A stretch of 64,000 nt of DNA from Hoeflea marina (lineage in GTDB: Bacteria > Pseudomonadota > Alphaproteobacteria > Rhizobiales > Rhizobiaceae): the NCBI RefSeq assembly GCF_003182275.1, contig NZ_QGTR01000002.1, positions 434,001-498,000 on the forward strand, given 5' to 3'. The position numbers and the translations under genes were made by a program. The number at the start of each line of letters is the position of its first letter. Within the stretch, counting starts at the first letter, position 1. Below, piece by piece: positions 1 to 9,061 of this stretch. A model generated the notes under the pieces. It saw only the letters and a program-made list of their open reading frames with translations. It was not told where the DNA came from and made no database searches.

Positions 1-428
1 TGCGTCCCGGCGTGGCGGGCGGCGACATCAAGGCCGAGATCGACCGTCTGCTGCCGTTCGGCAAATTCGGAGTCTTCCTCAACCCGGGTCACCTCATCGA
101 CACCGACGAATGGGTGTCGTCGCCGATCTTCGAAGGTTCGGCCATCCCGCTCAGGTCAGGTCACGTCATGCAGGTCGACATCATACCGTCGTCCAGGACC
201 TATTTTTCCGCGCGGATGGAAGACACTGTGGTGATTGCCGACAAGCGGCTGCGCGACGAGCTAAGGGCCCGCCATCCCGAGGTTCATGGCCGCATCATGG
301 CCCGCTCGGACTTCATGCGTGACACGATGGGTTTTGATGTTCCCGAGACGATGCTGCCGTTGTCCGACATGGCCGGCATCGCGCCGCCCTTCCTGTTTGC
401 GCCGGAGAAGCTGATCAGGCTCGGCTGA
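1..428 (+). CDS. M24 (Xaa-Pro aminopeptidase-like) metallopeptidase, C-terminal part
   Basis: The gene is cut by the window edge: the frame is open from base 3 and ends at TGA 426-428, so only about the last 140 residues are visible. They look like the second half of a creatinase/aminopeptidase P fold: a metal-ligand-type histidine in FLNPGHLIDTDEW and the late M24 signature ARMEDTVVIAD. Where typical M24 enzymes read IEPG, this protein has VDIIP. I infer a cytoplasmic dipeptidase or Xaa-Pro peptidase-like enzyme. Substrate is not deducible and the missing N-terminal half prevents a finer call. It is separated by about 100 bases from the urease-linked genes and is probably not part of that operon. 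Confidence 0.6.
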   Translation, partial: RPGVAGGDIKAEIDRLLPFGKFGVFLNPGHLIDTDEWVSSPIFEGSAIPLRSGHVMQVDIIPSSRTYFSARMEDTVVIADKRLRDELRARHPEVHGRIMARSDFMRDTMGFDVPETMLPLSDMAGIAPPFLFAPEKLIRLG

Positions 429-532
429 GCGGAGGACAGCCGGCGAACGGCATTGCCGTCTTGCGCCTTTCGCGACGTCCGCTAGGTTGGCGCAAACGAC
501 TCGTCTCCCCGCCGATCTGACAGGACGCGACC

Positions 533-1117
533 ATGAAGAAGACCCTGAGCCTCTCCATTCTGCTCGTCATCTGCGCCGCGACCCCCGGGCTGGCCCATAC
601 CGGACTGGGTCCGGAAGGCGGCTTCACGTCCGGCTTCTTCCACCCGATCTTCGGCTGGGACCATGTCATCGCCATGATCGCCGTCGGTCTCTGGGGCGCC
701 TTTCTCGGCGCGCCGGCGATCTGGGTGCTGCCGGTGGTGTTTCCGCTGGTGATGGCGTTCGGCGGCGCGCTCGGCGTCATGGGTGTTCCCGTTCCCGCAG
801 TGGAGACCGGGATTGCGCTGTCCGGCGTCATTCTCGGCCTCGCGGTCGCCTTCGCCGTGCGGGCGCCGCTCTGGATTGCCGGCATCCTCGTCGCCGTCTT
901 TGCCGTCTTCCACGGCCATGCCCACGGCACCGAGCTTCCCGAGGCCGCCAACCCCTTCGCCTATGCCGCCGGCTTCGTCATCGCCACCGGTCTTCTGCAT
1001 CTGGCCGGCATCGGCTTCGGCCTTCTGGTCCGGGCGCCCGGCGGTCAATGGCTGGTGCGGGCCGGCGGCGGCGTCATTGCCTGCATCGGCGCAGCCTTCC
1101 TGTTCGGCTATGCATGA
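533..1117 (+). CDS. hupE: HupE/UreJ family nickel (metal) permease
   Basis: A 194-residue polytopic membrane protein with a cleavable-looking signal peptide (about residues 1-22, ending LAHTG) and roughly six hydrophobic segments. It carries HupE/UreJ hallmarks: FHPIFGWDHVIAMIAVG near the N terminus and the histidine cluster FHGHAHG near residue 125. Members of the family supply nickel to urease or hydrogenase, and the position just upstream of ureD supports a role in feeding nickel to urease. The stop overlaps the next membrane gene by ATGA, so the two are probably translationally coupled. It starts at ATG 533 after a weak purine stretch (acaggacgcgacc). Confidence 0.85.
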   Translation: MKKTLSLSILLVICAATPGLAHTGLGPEGGFTSGFFHPIFGWDHVIAMIAVGLWGAFLGAPAIWVLPVVFPLVMAFGGALGVMGVPVPAVETGIALSGVILGLAVAFAVRAPLWIAGILVAVFAVFHGHAHGTELPEAANPFAYAAGFVIATGLLHLAGIGFGLLVRAPGGQWLVRAGGGVIACIGAAFLFGYA

Positions 1118-1761
1118 TGGCTGGCCAGTGCCGGCTGCGGCAATCCGCCTTGCCGGCGTCGCTGGCGGCCTGGCTGCTGGCCTGCACGCCCGGCCACGCC
1201 CATGGCCTGGCCGGCGGCAGTCCGCTTGACGAACTCGCCGCCGGTTTCGGCGCGCCGCTCGATGTGGCCGCCGCGCTTCTGCTGATCGCCGCCGCCGGGA
1301 TCTGCGCGGCGCTCTGGGACAGCAACCGCTTCACCCGCCTTGGCTGGGGACTGCTGGCGGGGACGGCCGCCGGGCCGTTGATGGCGTGGCTGCTGGCGCG
1401 GTCGGGCATCGCCATACCGCACTGGCCCGCGCTGGCGCTAGGCATTGCCTTGGCGCTGATGACCGCACTGGCGCGGCGCTGGTCGGCAGCGCTGATGCGG
1501 TCGCTCCTTGCGGCTGCCGGCTGTCTGGCGGTCATTGCCACGCTGCTCGATCATGCCGTCGGCGATCTCACCTTTTTCACCGGCGCAGGGCTTGTCCTCG
1601 GCGTCGTCTTCTTCACTGCGGCCTCGGCCGCGGCCTTCTCCTTGCCGCAGATGCTGCTGCCCCCGGGCATTGCCCGGCTGGGGCTCCGGATCGTCGCTTC
1701 ATGGACCGGCGCCATCGCCATTCTGCTGCTGGCCTTTACCCTGCGCGGCGCCGTCGGCTGA
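1114..1761 (+). CDS. HupE/UreJ-like membrane protein
   Basis: A 215-residue protein whose ATG overlaps the TGA of the preceding hupE. After a short leader it shows the motif GHAHGLAGG, then about six hydrophobic stretches (for example near residues 45-65, 70-95, 105-125, 130-150, 155-175 and 185-210). The HAHG motif, size and coupling to hupE suggest a partner or diverged paralogue of the HupE/UreJ permease rather than an unrelated gene. I infer a role in metal supply to urease. Direct family assignment is less certain than for its neighbour because the FHP...DH motif is not present. Confidence 0.6.
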   Translation: MMAGQCRLRQSALPASLAAWLLACTPGHAHGLAGGSPLDELAAGFGAPLDVAAALLLIAAAGICAALWDSNRFTRLGWGLLAGTAAGPLMAWLLARSGIAIPHWPALALGIALALMTALARRWSAALMRSLLAAAGCLAVIATLLDHAVGDLTFFTGAGLVLGVVFFTAASAAAFSLPQMLLPPGIARLGLRIVASWTGAIAILLLAFTLRGAVG

Positions 1762-1871
1762 CCCGGCGGGTTGCGCCGCAGCCGGCCTGGCAATCGGTCG
1801 GACCGGCGGCAAAGCCTCTTGCACATGCCGCCGGCTTTTCCGATGATCGGCGCGAAGACAGGATCCTGACC

Positions 1872-2741
1872 ATGACAGCGCCGTTTCCGATTCCAGCCCA
1901 GGCAGACCCCTTGCCGCCGCTCCGCCATCAGCGGGCCCGCGGTGCCGGCCGGCTGTCGGTGAAATGGTCGGGTGGCGCCTCGCGCATCGACCGGCTGTTT
2001 CAGGAAGGCTCGGCGCGCATCCGCCTGCCGCGCGTGGTTTCCGGCCATCCTCTCGAGGCGGTGCTGATCAACACCGCCGGCGGGCTCACCGGCGGCGACC
2101 GCATGGACTGGCACTTCGAGGCCGGGTCCGGCACTGCCGTTTCGCTGACCACCCAGGCCTGCGAGAAGACCTACAAGGCATCCGACGAGGTGCCGGCAGA
2201 GGTGTCCACCCGGCTCATCATCGGTGAAGCGGCGTCGCTGTCCTGGCTGCCGCAGGAGACGATCCTGTTCGACCACGCCGCGCTCAGCCGCCGCTTCGAG
2301 ATCGACTTGGCCGGCCAATCGCGTCTGCTGATGGTGGAGCCGGTGGTCTTCGGCCGCCTCGCCATGGGCGAACGGATGACCAGCGGCCGGTTTCAGGACC
2401 GCTGGCGGATCCGCATGGGCGGCCGGCTGGTTCACGCCGAGGATTTCCGCATCGGTCCCGATATTGCGGCGATGCTCGGCCGTGCGGCCGGGGCCTCCGG
2501 CGGACGCGCCATGGCCACCGTGCTGATGATCGCGCCAGATGCCGCCGACCGGCTCGACGCGGTGCGGCGGATCGTGGGATCGGCTGGCGGCGCCAGCGCA
2601 TTTGCGCTCCGCCGGGCAGGAACTGGCAAGCTTCTTGCGAGGATTATCGCCGATGACAGCTATTCCCTGCGCAAGTCCCTTGTGCCGCTGATCGGCCTGC
2701 TCAACGAGCAGGCAGGCCTGCCGAAAATCTGGTCACTATGA
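1872..2741 (+). CDS. ureD: Urease accessory protein UreD
   Basis: A 289-residue UreD (UreH) homologue. Recognisable features are [14 protein letters not shown] near residues 67-80, [10 protein letters not shown] and the stretch [11 protein letters not shown]. UreD binds the urease apoprotein and, with UreF and UreG, guides nickel and CO2 insertion. The frame is open much further upstream, but ATG 1872 was chosen because it gives the normal family length and the upstream part overlaps the HupE-like gene. It lies 16 bases before ureA, matching the common ureD-ureA order. Cytoplasmic. Confidence 0.93.
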   Translation: MTAPFPIPAQADPLPPLRHQRARGAGRLSVKWSGGASRIDRLFQEGSARIRLPRVVSGHPLEAVLINTAGGLTGGDRMDWHFEAGSGTAVSLTTQACEKTYKASDEVPAEVSTRLIIGEAASLSWLPQETILFDHAALSRRFEIDLAGQSRLLMVEPVVFGRLAMGERMTSGRFQDRWRIRMGGRLVHAEDFRIGPDIAAMLGRAAGASGGRAMATVLMIAPDAADRLDAVRRIVGSAGGASAFALRRAGTGKLLARIIADDSYSLRKSLVPLIGLLNEQAGLPKIWSL

Positions 2742-2757
2742 GAGAGATATCGCCGAC

Positions 2758-3060
2758 ATGAACCTGACCCCGAGGGAAAAAGACAAGCTTCTCGTCTCCA
2801 TGGCGGCGATGGTCGCACGCCGCCGGCTGGAGCGCGGGGTCAAGCTCAATCACCCGGAGGCGATCGCGCTGATCACCGATTTCGTGGTCGAAGGTGCCCG
2901 CGACGGACGCGCGGTGGCCGACCTGATGGAAGCCGGCGCGCACGTGATCAGCCGGGCCCAGGTGATGGAGGGCATCGCCGAGATGATTCATGACATCCAG
3001 GTCGAGGCGACCTTCCCCGACGGCACGAAGCTCGTGACCGTGCATGAGCCGATCCGCTAG
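2758..3060 (+). CDS. ureA: Urease subunit gamma UreA
   Basis: A 100-residue protein, the standard gamma-subunit length, beginning [12 protein letters not shown] and containing [20 protein letters not shown] and the C-terminal [15 protein letters not shown] typical of UreA. It forms part of the (alpha beta gamma)3 urease with UreB and UreC. It lies directly after ureD. The next urease structural gene, ureB, is displaced by about 1.8 kb containing a minus-strand gene, a DUF1272 gene and an HD hydrolase gene, which is a notable break in the usual ureABC array. Confidence 0.96.
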   Translation: MNLTPREKDKLLVSMAAMVARRRLERGVKLNHPEAIALITDFVVEGARDGRAVADLMEAGAHVISRAQVMEGIAEMIHDIQVEATFPDGTKLVTVHEPIR

Positions 3061-3103
3061 GCCATGCGCCGCGGCCTCGCCATCGCATCGCCGTTCGCGC
3101 CTG

Positions 3104-3132
3104 AAAAAGGCGCGGGCCGGAGCCCGCGCCTT
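3104..3132 (-). terminator. Rho-independent terminator for the minus-strand exported protein gene
   Basis: A perfect GC-rich inverted repeat: left arm 3107-3117 (aaggcgcgggc), four-base loop 3118-3121, right arm 3122-3132 (gcccgcgcctt). Read on the minus strand the stem is followed by a run of five T (complement of A 3104-3108), the classic intrinsic terminator form. It sits 22 bases beyond the stop of the gene ending at 3154 and 44 bases after ureA. On the plus strand the downstream arm is followed by ttcgg, so termination of the urease transcript here would be weaker. Confidence 0.8.
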
Positions 3133-3153
3133 CGGTGTGGGTCAGAAGCGCAC

Positions 3154-3663
3154 TCAGCGCACATAGACGGTCAGCGAGCCGTCCGCTCCGGTCTGGGCGG
3201 CAATCACGCTTGCGACGTCAACGCCTTCGGCTTCAAGCTTGCCCGACACATCGGCGTTGGCCTGGATCGACTGGCGCAGCTCCGAGATCGACGCCTGGTT
3301 CGCGTTGACCGCCTTGTCAATCGACTGGGAACCGTCCGCCTCCGCGTCGACGCTGACGACGGTGACATCGTTTGCCCCGGTCACGGAACCGATGTCGGAT
3401 GCGGCATCGGTGTCCGCGTTGATCAGGGCGACGATTTCATCCGCGCTTGCGCCGGCCTGCGCGGCGACATTGGTGCTCGTGCTCAGGCCGAGATCGCCGG
3501 CGCCCGACGCGGTGGTATCCAGCGTCGTCCCAGCGGCAGCATTGGTCGATCCGCTGTTCACGCCGGCCTTCGCGTCCGCGTCAAGCGAGCCCGCCAGGGC
3601 GGGGGCGGCGGCAAACGATGAACTCATCAGCGCGACGGTCAGGATCTTGGTCATGCGTTTCAT
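3154..3663 (-). CDS. Exported Ala/Asp-rich protein of unknown function
   Basis: A 169-residue protein starting MKRMTKILTVALMSSS with a clear signal peptide (about 24 residues, cleavage near ALAGS). The mature part is rich in Ala, Asp, Ser and Thr and nearly lacks aromatics. The start at 3663 is supported by a strong ribosome site (aaggagcaatccc just upstream); the frame is open further upstream without one. It ends just before an intrinsic terminator. It lies in the opposite direction inside the urease cluster, between ureA and ureB, and has its own promoter region (3664-3873, shared with the DUF1272 gene). I do not recognise the family. Low complexity makes homology claims risky. Confidence 0.7.
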   Translation of the reverse strand: MKRMTKILTVALMSSSFAAAPALAGSLDADAKAGVNSGSTNAAAGTTLDTTASGAGDLGLSTSTNVAAQAGASADEIVALINADTDAASDIGSVTGANDVTVVSVDAEADGSQSIDKAVNANQASISELRQSIQANADVSGKLEAEGVDVASVIAAQTGADGSLTVYVR

Positions 3664-3873
3664 GGGATTGCTCCTTTTGCAGTTCCGGTCGCCACCCGAG
3701 TCTTGTCGGGCGGCACAAGGAAAACGGTGCCGGGCGACAATGGTTGCGGTCACATTCAAGGTCATTTCATGGGCTTTCCATGACAGGAAGATGCCGCGGA
3801 CCTCTCGATCTGCCACATTGCCGGAGCCTGGACCGGATCGGCGCCAAGCCCGCGGAAAGAAGGAGAAAAATCG

Positions 3874-4131
3874 ATGCTTGCTCTTCGGCCCAACTGCGAA
3901 TGCTGCGACCGGGATCTGCCGCCGGAAAGCCCGCTGGCCGTGATCTGCAGCTTCGAGTGCACCTTCTGCCGCGATTGCGCCGCTGGTGTGCTGGAAGGGG
4001 CCTGTCCGAACTGCGGCGGCAATTTCAGCCCGCGCCCCATCAGGCCCGCCCGGCTTCTGGAAAAGTACCCGCCATCGTCAAGTCGGGTCGTGTCGGACAA
4101 GCCCGGCTGCGCGCTCAAGCGCATGGCCTAG
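3874..4131 (+). CDS. DUF1272 family zinc-ribbon-like protein
   Basis: An 85-residue protein with the DUF1272 pattern: LRPNCECCDRDLPPESP, then ICSFECTFCRDC, then CPNCGGNFSPRPIRP. The regularly spaced cysteines (CxxC, CxxxC, CxxC and similar) indicate a zinc-binding fold. The cellular role of this family is unknown to me. ATG 3874 has a very good ribosome site (agaaggagaaaaatcg). It is divergent from the exported-protein gene at 3663, and the 210 bases between them hold the promoters of both. It precedes the HD hydrolase by 111 bases. Confidence 0.85.
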   Translation: MLALRPNCECCDRDLPPESPLAVICSFECTFCRDCAAGVLEGACPNCGGNFSPRPIRPARLLEKYPPSSSRVVSDKPGCALKRMA

Positions 4132-4242
4132 AGGGCTTCTTCTTTTCCCGGAAAGGCAGAAGCGGTCCGGTTCATTGCCCACGGTCCCGATCGGGAGTGA
4201 TGTTCACCGCCTCCCGAAATGTGTCAGGCGGACGCTTGAGCA

Positions 4243-4872
4243 GTGACGAAGACCGCGGGCGTCGGACCAAATGCCGGCTGGGGACCCGCCGTGGATAGCC
4301 CGGCCACCCATCATCGCACCATTGCCAGGGCGGTTATGTTCGCTGCGCGCGCCCATGACGGGGAGACGCGCCAGGACGCCGGTGACGCCTATGTCAATCA
4401 CCTCGCCGAGGTCGCCTGCATCTGCGCCGGGCTGGAGCCTTTCGATCCGGTGCTGGTCGCCGCCTGCTATCTCCATGACGCCATCGAGGACACCGCCGTG
4501 ACCGAGACAGTCCTCCGCGCAGAATTCGGCGACGAGATCGCCGACCTGGTGATGGACGTCACCGATCCGCCCGATCTCAAGGGGCGGGAGCGGCGCGAGC
4601 GCCAGGTCAGCCACACCGCGGCGGCCGGTCCGCGCGTCAAGCGCCTCAAGCTTGCCGACAAGATCTCCAACGTGGAGGAGTTGATCGGCATTCAGGCCAG
4701 GCGCTTCAAGGTCAAGGCCAACGCGCGCTATCTTGACTGGGCCCGCCGGGTCGTGGACGTCTGCCGCGACGTCGAACCTGCCCTTGACGCCCGCTTCGAC
4801 GCCTCAGCCCGCAGGCTCGAGGCCGAAATCGACAGACATCGCACAAGGAAACATGCCCATGATCCCCGGTGA
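4243..4872 (+). CDS. HD-domain hydrolase, SpoT/Mesh1-like small alarmone hydrolase
   Basis: A 209-residue HD phosphohydrolase. The layout matches the hydrolase domain of SpoT/Mesh1: a first histidine region ([11 protein letters not shown]), YVNHLAEVA, the HD motif [13 protein letters not shown] near residue 75, a VMDVTDPP segment and the [15 protein letters not shown] helix. Such enzymes remove the 3' diphosphate of (p)ppGpp, and animal Mesh1 also acts on NADPH, so (p)ppGpp or a related nucleotide is the likely substrate by inference. GTG 4243 is used as the start; GTG 4291 is an alternative that keeps the whole domain. The 3' end overlaps ureB by 14 bases, so it is coupled to the urease operon. 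Confidence 0.75.
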   Translation: MTKTAGVGPNAGWGPAVDSPATHHRTIARAVMFAARAHDGETRQDAGDAYVNHLAEVACICAGLEPFDPVLVAACYLHDAIEDTAVTETVLRAEFGDEIADLVMDVTDPPDLKGRERRERQVSHTAAAGPRVKRLKLADKISNVEELIGIQARRFKVKANARYLDWARRVVDVCRDVEPALDARFDASARRLEAEIDRHRTRKHAHDPR

Positions 4873-5164
4873 AGTCATCACCCAGCCCGGCAGCATCACG
4901 CTCAACGCCGGCATGCCGACCGTGACACTGAAGGTCGCCAACACCGGCGACCGTCCCGTTCAGGTCGGCAGCCACTACCATTTCTTCGAGACCAACGAGG
5001 CGCTCGCCTTCGACCGCGATCAGGCGCGCGGCCATCGGCTCGACATCGCCGCCGGCACTGCCGTCCGGTTCGAGCCGGGCCAGGAGCGCGACGTCACCCT
5101 GGTGCCGTTGTCGGGCGGCCGTACCGTCTACGGTTTCCAGCAGAAGATCATGGGCAGGCTCTGA
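4859..5164 (+). CDS. ureB: Urease subunit beta UreB
   Basis: A 101-residue beta subunit beginning [16 protein letters not shown] and containing [11 protein letters not shown] and [13 protein letters not shown], as in other UreB proteins. ATG 4859 was chosen over ATG 4853 because the ribosome site aaggaa (4845-4850) is 8 bases from 4859 but only 2 from 4853, and because 101 residues and MIPGE are the usual family length and start. Its beginning overlaps the HD hydrolase and its TGA overlaps the ATG of the next small gene. It is part of the cytoplasmic urease heterotrimer. Confidence 0.95.
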   Translation: MIPGEVITQPGSITLNAGMPTVTLKVANTGDRPVQVGSHYHFFETNEALAFDRDQARGHRLDIAAGTAVRFEPGQERDVTLVPLSGGRTVYGFQQKIMGRL

Positions 5165-5475
5165 TGGCGCGGCGCAAGGCAAGCCCGTTTGATCTCTGGC
5201 GCTCGAGCATGGAACTTGGCGCGCTCGCCGTCGAGACCCAGGCCGTCGTCACCATGCGGATGCTGGGCATGGCCGGCATGTGGCCGGTGGAGACCTCGGA
5301 GAACGACCGGATGATGTCGGAAAAGCACCCCGCCTTCGCCAAGGCAGCCACCGCCGCCACCGTGACGGCGATGCGCGGCGGCCGTATGGACGAAATCGTC
5401 TCGGCGGCGACGAAGTCGCTGACGACCAAGGCGCGCGCCAACCGCAAGCGGCTGGTCAAGCGGGTGATCCCATGA
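5164..5475 (+). CDS. Small protein of unknown function between ureB and ureC
   Basis: A 103-residue basic protein (begins [19 protein letters not shown], ends RANRKRLVKRVIP). The middle is helical and methionine-rich with no signal peptide or transmembrane segment. Its ATG shares a base with the ureB stop (tgatg) and its own TGA overlaps the start of the next gene, so it is translated as part of the urease operon. Similar small proteins occur between ureB and ureC in other rhizobia as far as I recall, but I know no demonstrated function. A phasin-like helical character is possible but unproven. Confidence 0.7.
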   Translation: MARRKASPFDLWRSSMELGALAVETQAVVTMRMLGMAGMWPVETSENDRMMSEKHPAFAKAATAATVTAMRGGRMDEIVSAATKSLTTKARANRKRLVKRVIP

Positions 5476-5909
5476 GCCGCCCCGTATCGAAGGCAACCTT
5501 GCTTGGTCTGGCCGTCGCGGGGCTGCTTCCTGTGGCGGCGTCGCTCGCCGAGGATCTGCCCGACTGCAACGACCCGCAGGACCAGATGTCGATGACCTAT
5601 TGCGCCGGCGTCGACTACGAGACGGCAGACCAGGCGCTCAATGCGCTCTGGCCGTCGGTCGTCGCCGCCGCCAAGGCGAATGACGAAAGTGTCGCCGACC
5701 AGGCGAGATCCATGGGCGTGCCGACCACCCTGCAGGCGCTGCGCGCCGCCCAGCACGCCTGGATCTCATTCCGCGATGCCCAGTGCGAATACGAGGCCTA
5801 CGCCGCCTTCGGCGGCACCATGCAGCCGATGCTCGGCAGCCTCTGCCTGGCGCGCATGACCAATGAACGGATCGCCGAACTGAAGGCGGCCATGGAAGGC
5901 CTGCAGTGA
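5472..5909 (+). CDS. Exported LprI-like (DUF1311) protein
   Basis: A 145-residue protein with a signal peptide (residues 1-26, ending AASLAED). The mature domain has the DUF1311/lysozyme-inhibitor LprI N-terminal pattern: DCNDPQDQMSMTYCAG with a cysteine pair, LNALWPSVV, LRAAQHAWISFRDAQCEYEA and a final cysteine in GSLCLARMTNERI. It should act in the periplasm. LprI of mycobacteria inhibits lysozyme, but most members are uncharacterised. ATG 5472 overlaps the preceding stop by ATGA, placing it in the ureB-ureC transcript. Earlier start codons in the frame would run into the preceding gene. Confidence 0.8.
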   Translation: MSRPVSKATLLGLAVAGLLPVAASLAEDLPDCNDPQDQMSMTYCAGVDYETADQALNALWPSVVAAAKANDESVADQARSMGVPTTLQALRAAQHAWISFRDAQCEYEAYAAFGGTMQPMLGSLCLARMTNERIAELKAAMEGLQ

Positions 5910-5952
5910 CCAGCCACGCCAAACCCAACCGTTGAGACAGGACGGATGAGCC

Positions 5953-6252
5953 ATGAACCATTTGCCCGACAGCTCCGACCAGAAGCAGCACTGGCGCAAT
6001 CAGCGGGCGGTGATCCGTGAACTGCTGTGGGATGAATGGGACCCGATCGGCATCAACATCATCGATTGCGCCATGGATGAATACGACGCCTATGCCGATC
6101 AGGCCACGGCCATGATGCGCAACGGCGCATCGGTCGAGGAAACCGCGCGGTATCTCACCGACATCGCCCGCCATCACATCGGCATGCCGAAATTTCTGCA
6201 CGCGGTCTCGCTGGCGGTCGCAATCAAGATCAAACGCATCATCCAGGATTGA
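5953..6252 (+). CDS. Small DUF1871-like protein upstream of ureC
   Basis: A 99-residue acidic cytoplasmic protein. Its core [13 protein letters not shown]...DEYDAYADQ resembles the WDPIG / DEYD pattern of DUF1871-type small proteins. Assignment is from memory and tentative. No signal peptide or membrane segment. It lies 43 bases after the LprI-like gene and only 10 bases before ureC, so it is co-transcribed with urease. Function unknown. Confidence 0.65.
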   Translation: MNHLPDSSDQKQHWRNQRAVIRELLWDEWDPIGINIIDCAMDEYDAYADQATAMMRNGASVEETARYLTDIARHHIGMPKFLHAVSLAVAIKIKRIIQD

Positions 6253-6262
6253 GGACAGACCC

Positions 6263-7975
<1,713 letters not shown>

Positions 7976-8002
7976 CCGCTGCAATTGGGCTATACTGACA
8001 GG

Positions 8003-8458
8003 ATGAACAGGATTGCGCCGATCACCAAGCCGACACCCTACCAGGCCGATTACCATCAGTGGTCGGTCGAGCAGGCCGCGCTCCTGCGGGATGGAAAGCT
8101 CGACCAGCTTGATCGCGAGAACCTGGCCGAGGAGATCGAGAGCTTGGGACGCAGTGAAAAGCGTGAGATCGAAAGCCGCCTGGCTGTGGTGTTGCAGCAT
8201 CTGCTGAAGTGGAAGTTCCAGCCTTATTGCCGCACCAGGTCATGGGAAGCGACGCTTGGCGAGCAGCGGCGACGGTTGCTGCGGGTTCTGGACGAAAATC
8301 CCAGCCTGAAGTCCGGGCCGCAGCAAGAACTTGCAGGCGCTTATGTCGAGGGCCGGGTCAAAGCCGCGACCGAAACCGGAATGGCCTATGAGGCATTCCC
8401 GGAGATATGTCCTTTCTCGATTGTCGAGATTCTCGATCCGGACTTTCTGCCTGACTAA
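8003..8458 (+). CDS. DUF29 family protein
   Basis: A 151-residue DUF29 protein: DYHQWSVEQAALLRDGK, then DRENLAEEIESLGRSEKRE, then LLKWKFQPYCRTRSWEATL and the C-terminal FPEICPFSIVEILDPDFLP, all typical. The function of DUF29 is unknown. ATG 8003 has no ribosome site. A TATACT hexamer at 7991-7996 lies 6 bases upstream, compatible with a leaderless transcript, while TTG 7985 is an alternative in-frame start. The stop codon TAA 8456-8458 abuts a rhizobial palindromic repeat, suggesting the element inserted directly at the gene end. Confidence 0.85.
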   Translation: MNRIAPITKPTPYQADYHQWSVEQAALLRDGKLDQLDRENLAEEIESLGRSEKREIESRLAVVLQHLLKWKFQPYCRTRSWEATLGEQRRRLLRVLDENPSLKSGPQQELAGAYVEGRVKAATETGMAYEAFPEICPFSIVEILDPDFLPD

Positions 8459-8459
8459 T

Positions 8460-8562
8460 GCATGTCGCCCGAAAGTGTGAAGCGGTTTCGGGATCACGAC
8501 ATGCATAATTATAAAGAGCTAAAGCACATCGCGAGAATGCGAATTCACGCGATGTGCTTTAG
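8460..8562. repeat. RIME-like rhizobial intergenic palindromic element (copy 1)
   Basis: Two consecutive inverted repeats. The first has outer arms gcatgtcg (8460-8467) and cgacatgc (8497-8504) with inner arms cccgaaa (8468-8474) and tttcggg (8486-8492). The second is a perfect 15-bp pair, 8519-8533 (ctaaagcacatcgcg) against 8548-8562. This arrangement, with the core agcggtttcggg, matches my recollection of the Rhizobium-specific intergenic mosaic elements. It starts one base after the DUF29 stop. A degenerate second copy of the first palindrome lies at 36191-36234. Such elements are non-coding and may act as transcript ends. Confidence 0.75.
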
Positions 8563-8692
8563 GGACGGCGCTGCCTGGCGGGGTCGCCATGTGCTCGAGC
8601 CATGCTCCGGTCGCATGGCTGCCCCACCCAATTGACGTTTTGCTGCGGTGCAATATGGGACTATTGTTGCGCTGCAACCAAGGAAAACTGCC

Positions 8693-8860
8693 ATGACCGC
8701 TTCCAGCCCAAGCCGCGTTCGCCGTTTCTTCGACGCCGCCGCCCTCTCCATCAGCTTCGCCACCCAGGCCGATCGTCTTGCCCATACGCCCGAGAATGCG
8801 TTCCATGCCCGCGGCACAACCCGCCAGCAGGCCATTCGCGATCTGCTCGACCGCCTCTGA
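8693..8860 (+). CDS. Small (55-residue) conserved-looking protein
   Basis: A short frame starting ATG 8693 behind the ribosome-like sequence caaggaaaactgcc. The product begins MTASSPSRVRRFFDAAALS and is basic with no hydrophobic span. The N-terminal pattern (RVRRFFDAAALSI..A) resembles small proteins of unknown function that I recall from rhizobia, usually preceded by a similar leader. Length makes statistical support weak, and a start in another frame also spans the region. Unknown function; possibly a genuine short gene. Confidence 0.45.
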   Translation: MTASSPSRVRRFFDAAALSISFATQADRLAHTPENAFHARGTTRQQAIRDLLDRL

Positions 8861-9061
8861 CGAAATGACCGAAGAGCCGACCGGGCATCCCCGGATCGGC
8901 ATGCAGGCCCGGTTGTCGCTGTTGCGCGGGCCATCGCCGTTCCGCTGAGCCGTTTTCCCGACCGGCCATTTCCCTGTTCAAGTGCTGGCCGGATGTGCCA
9001 GATTGGCGCAGGCAGGAAGAGCTTTGCCAGGGGAGAGTGGCGTGGCGCGGTGGCGGAACAG

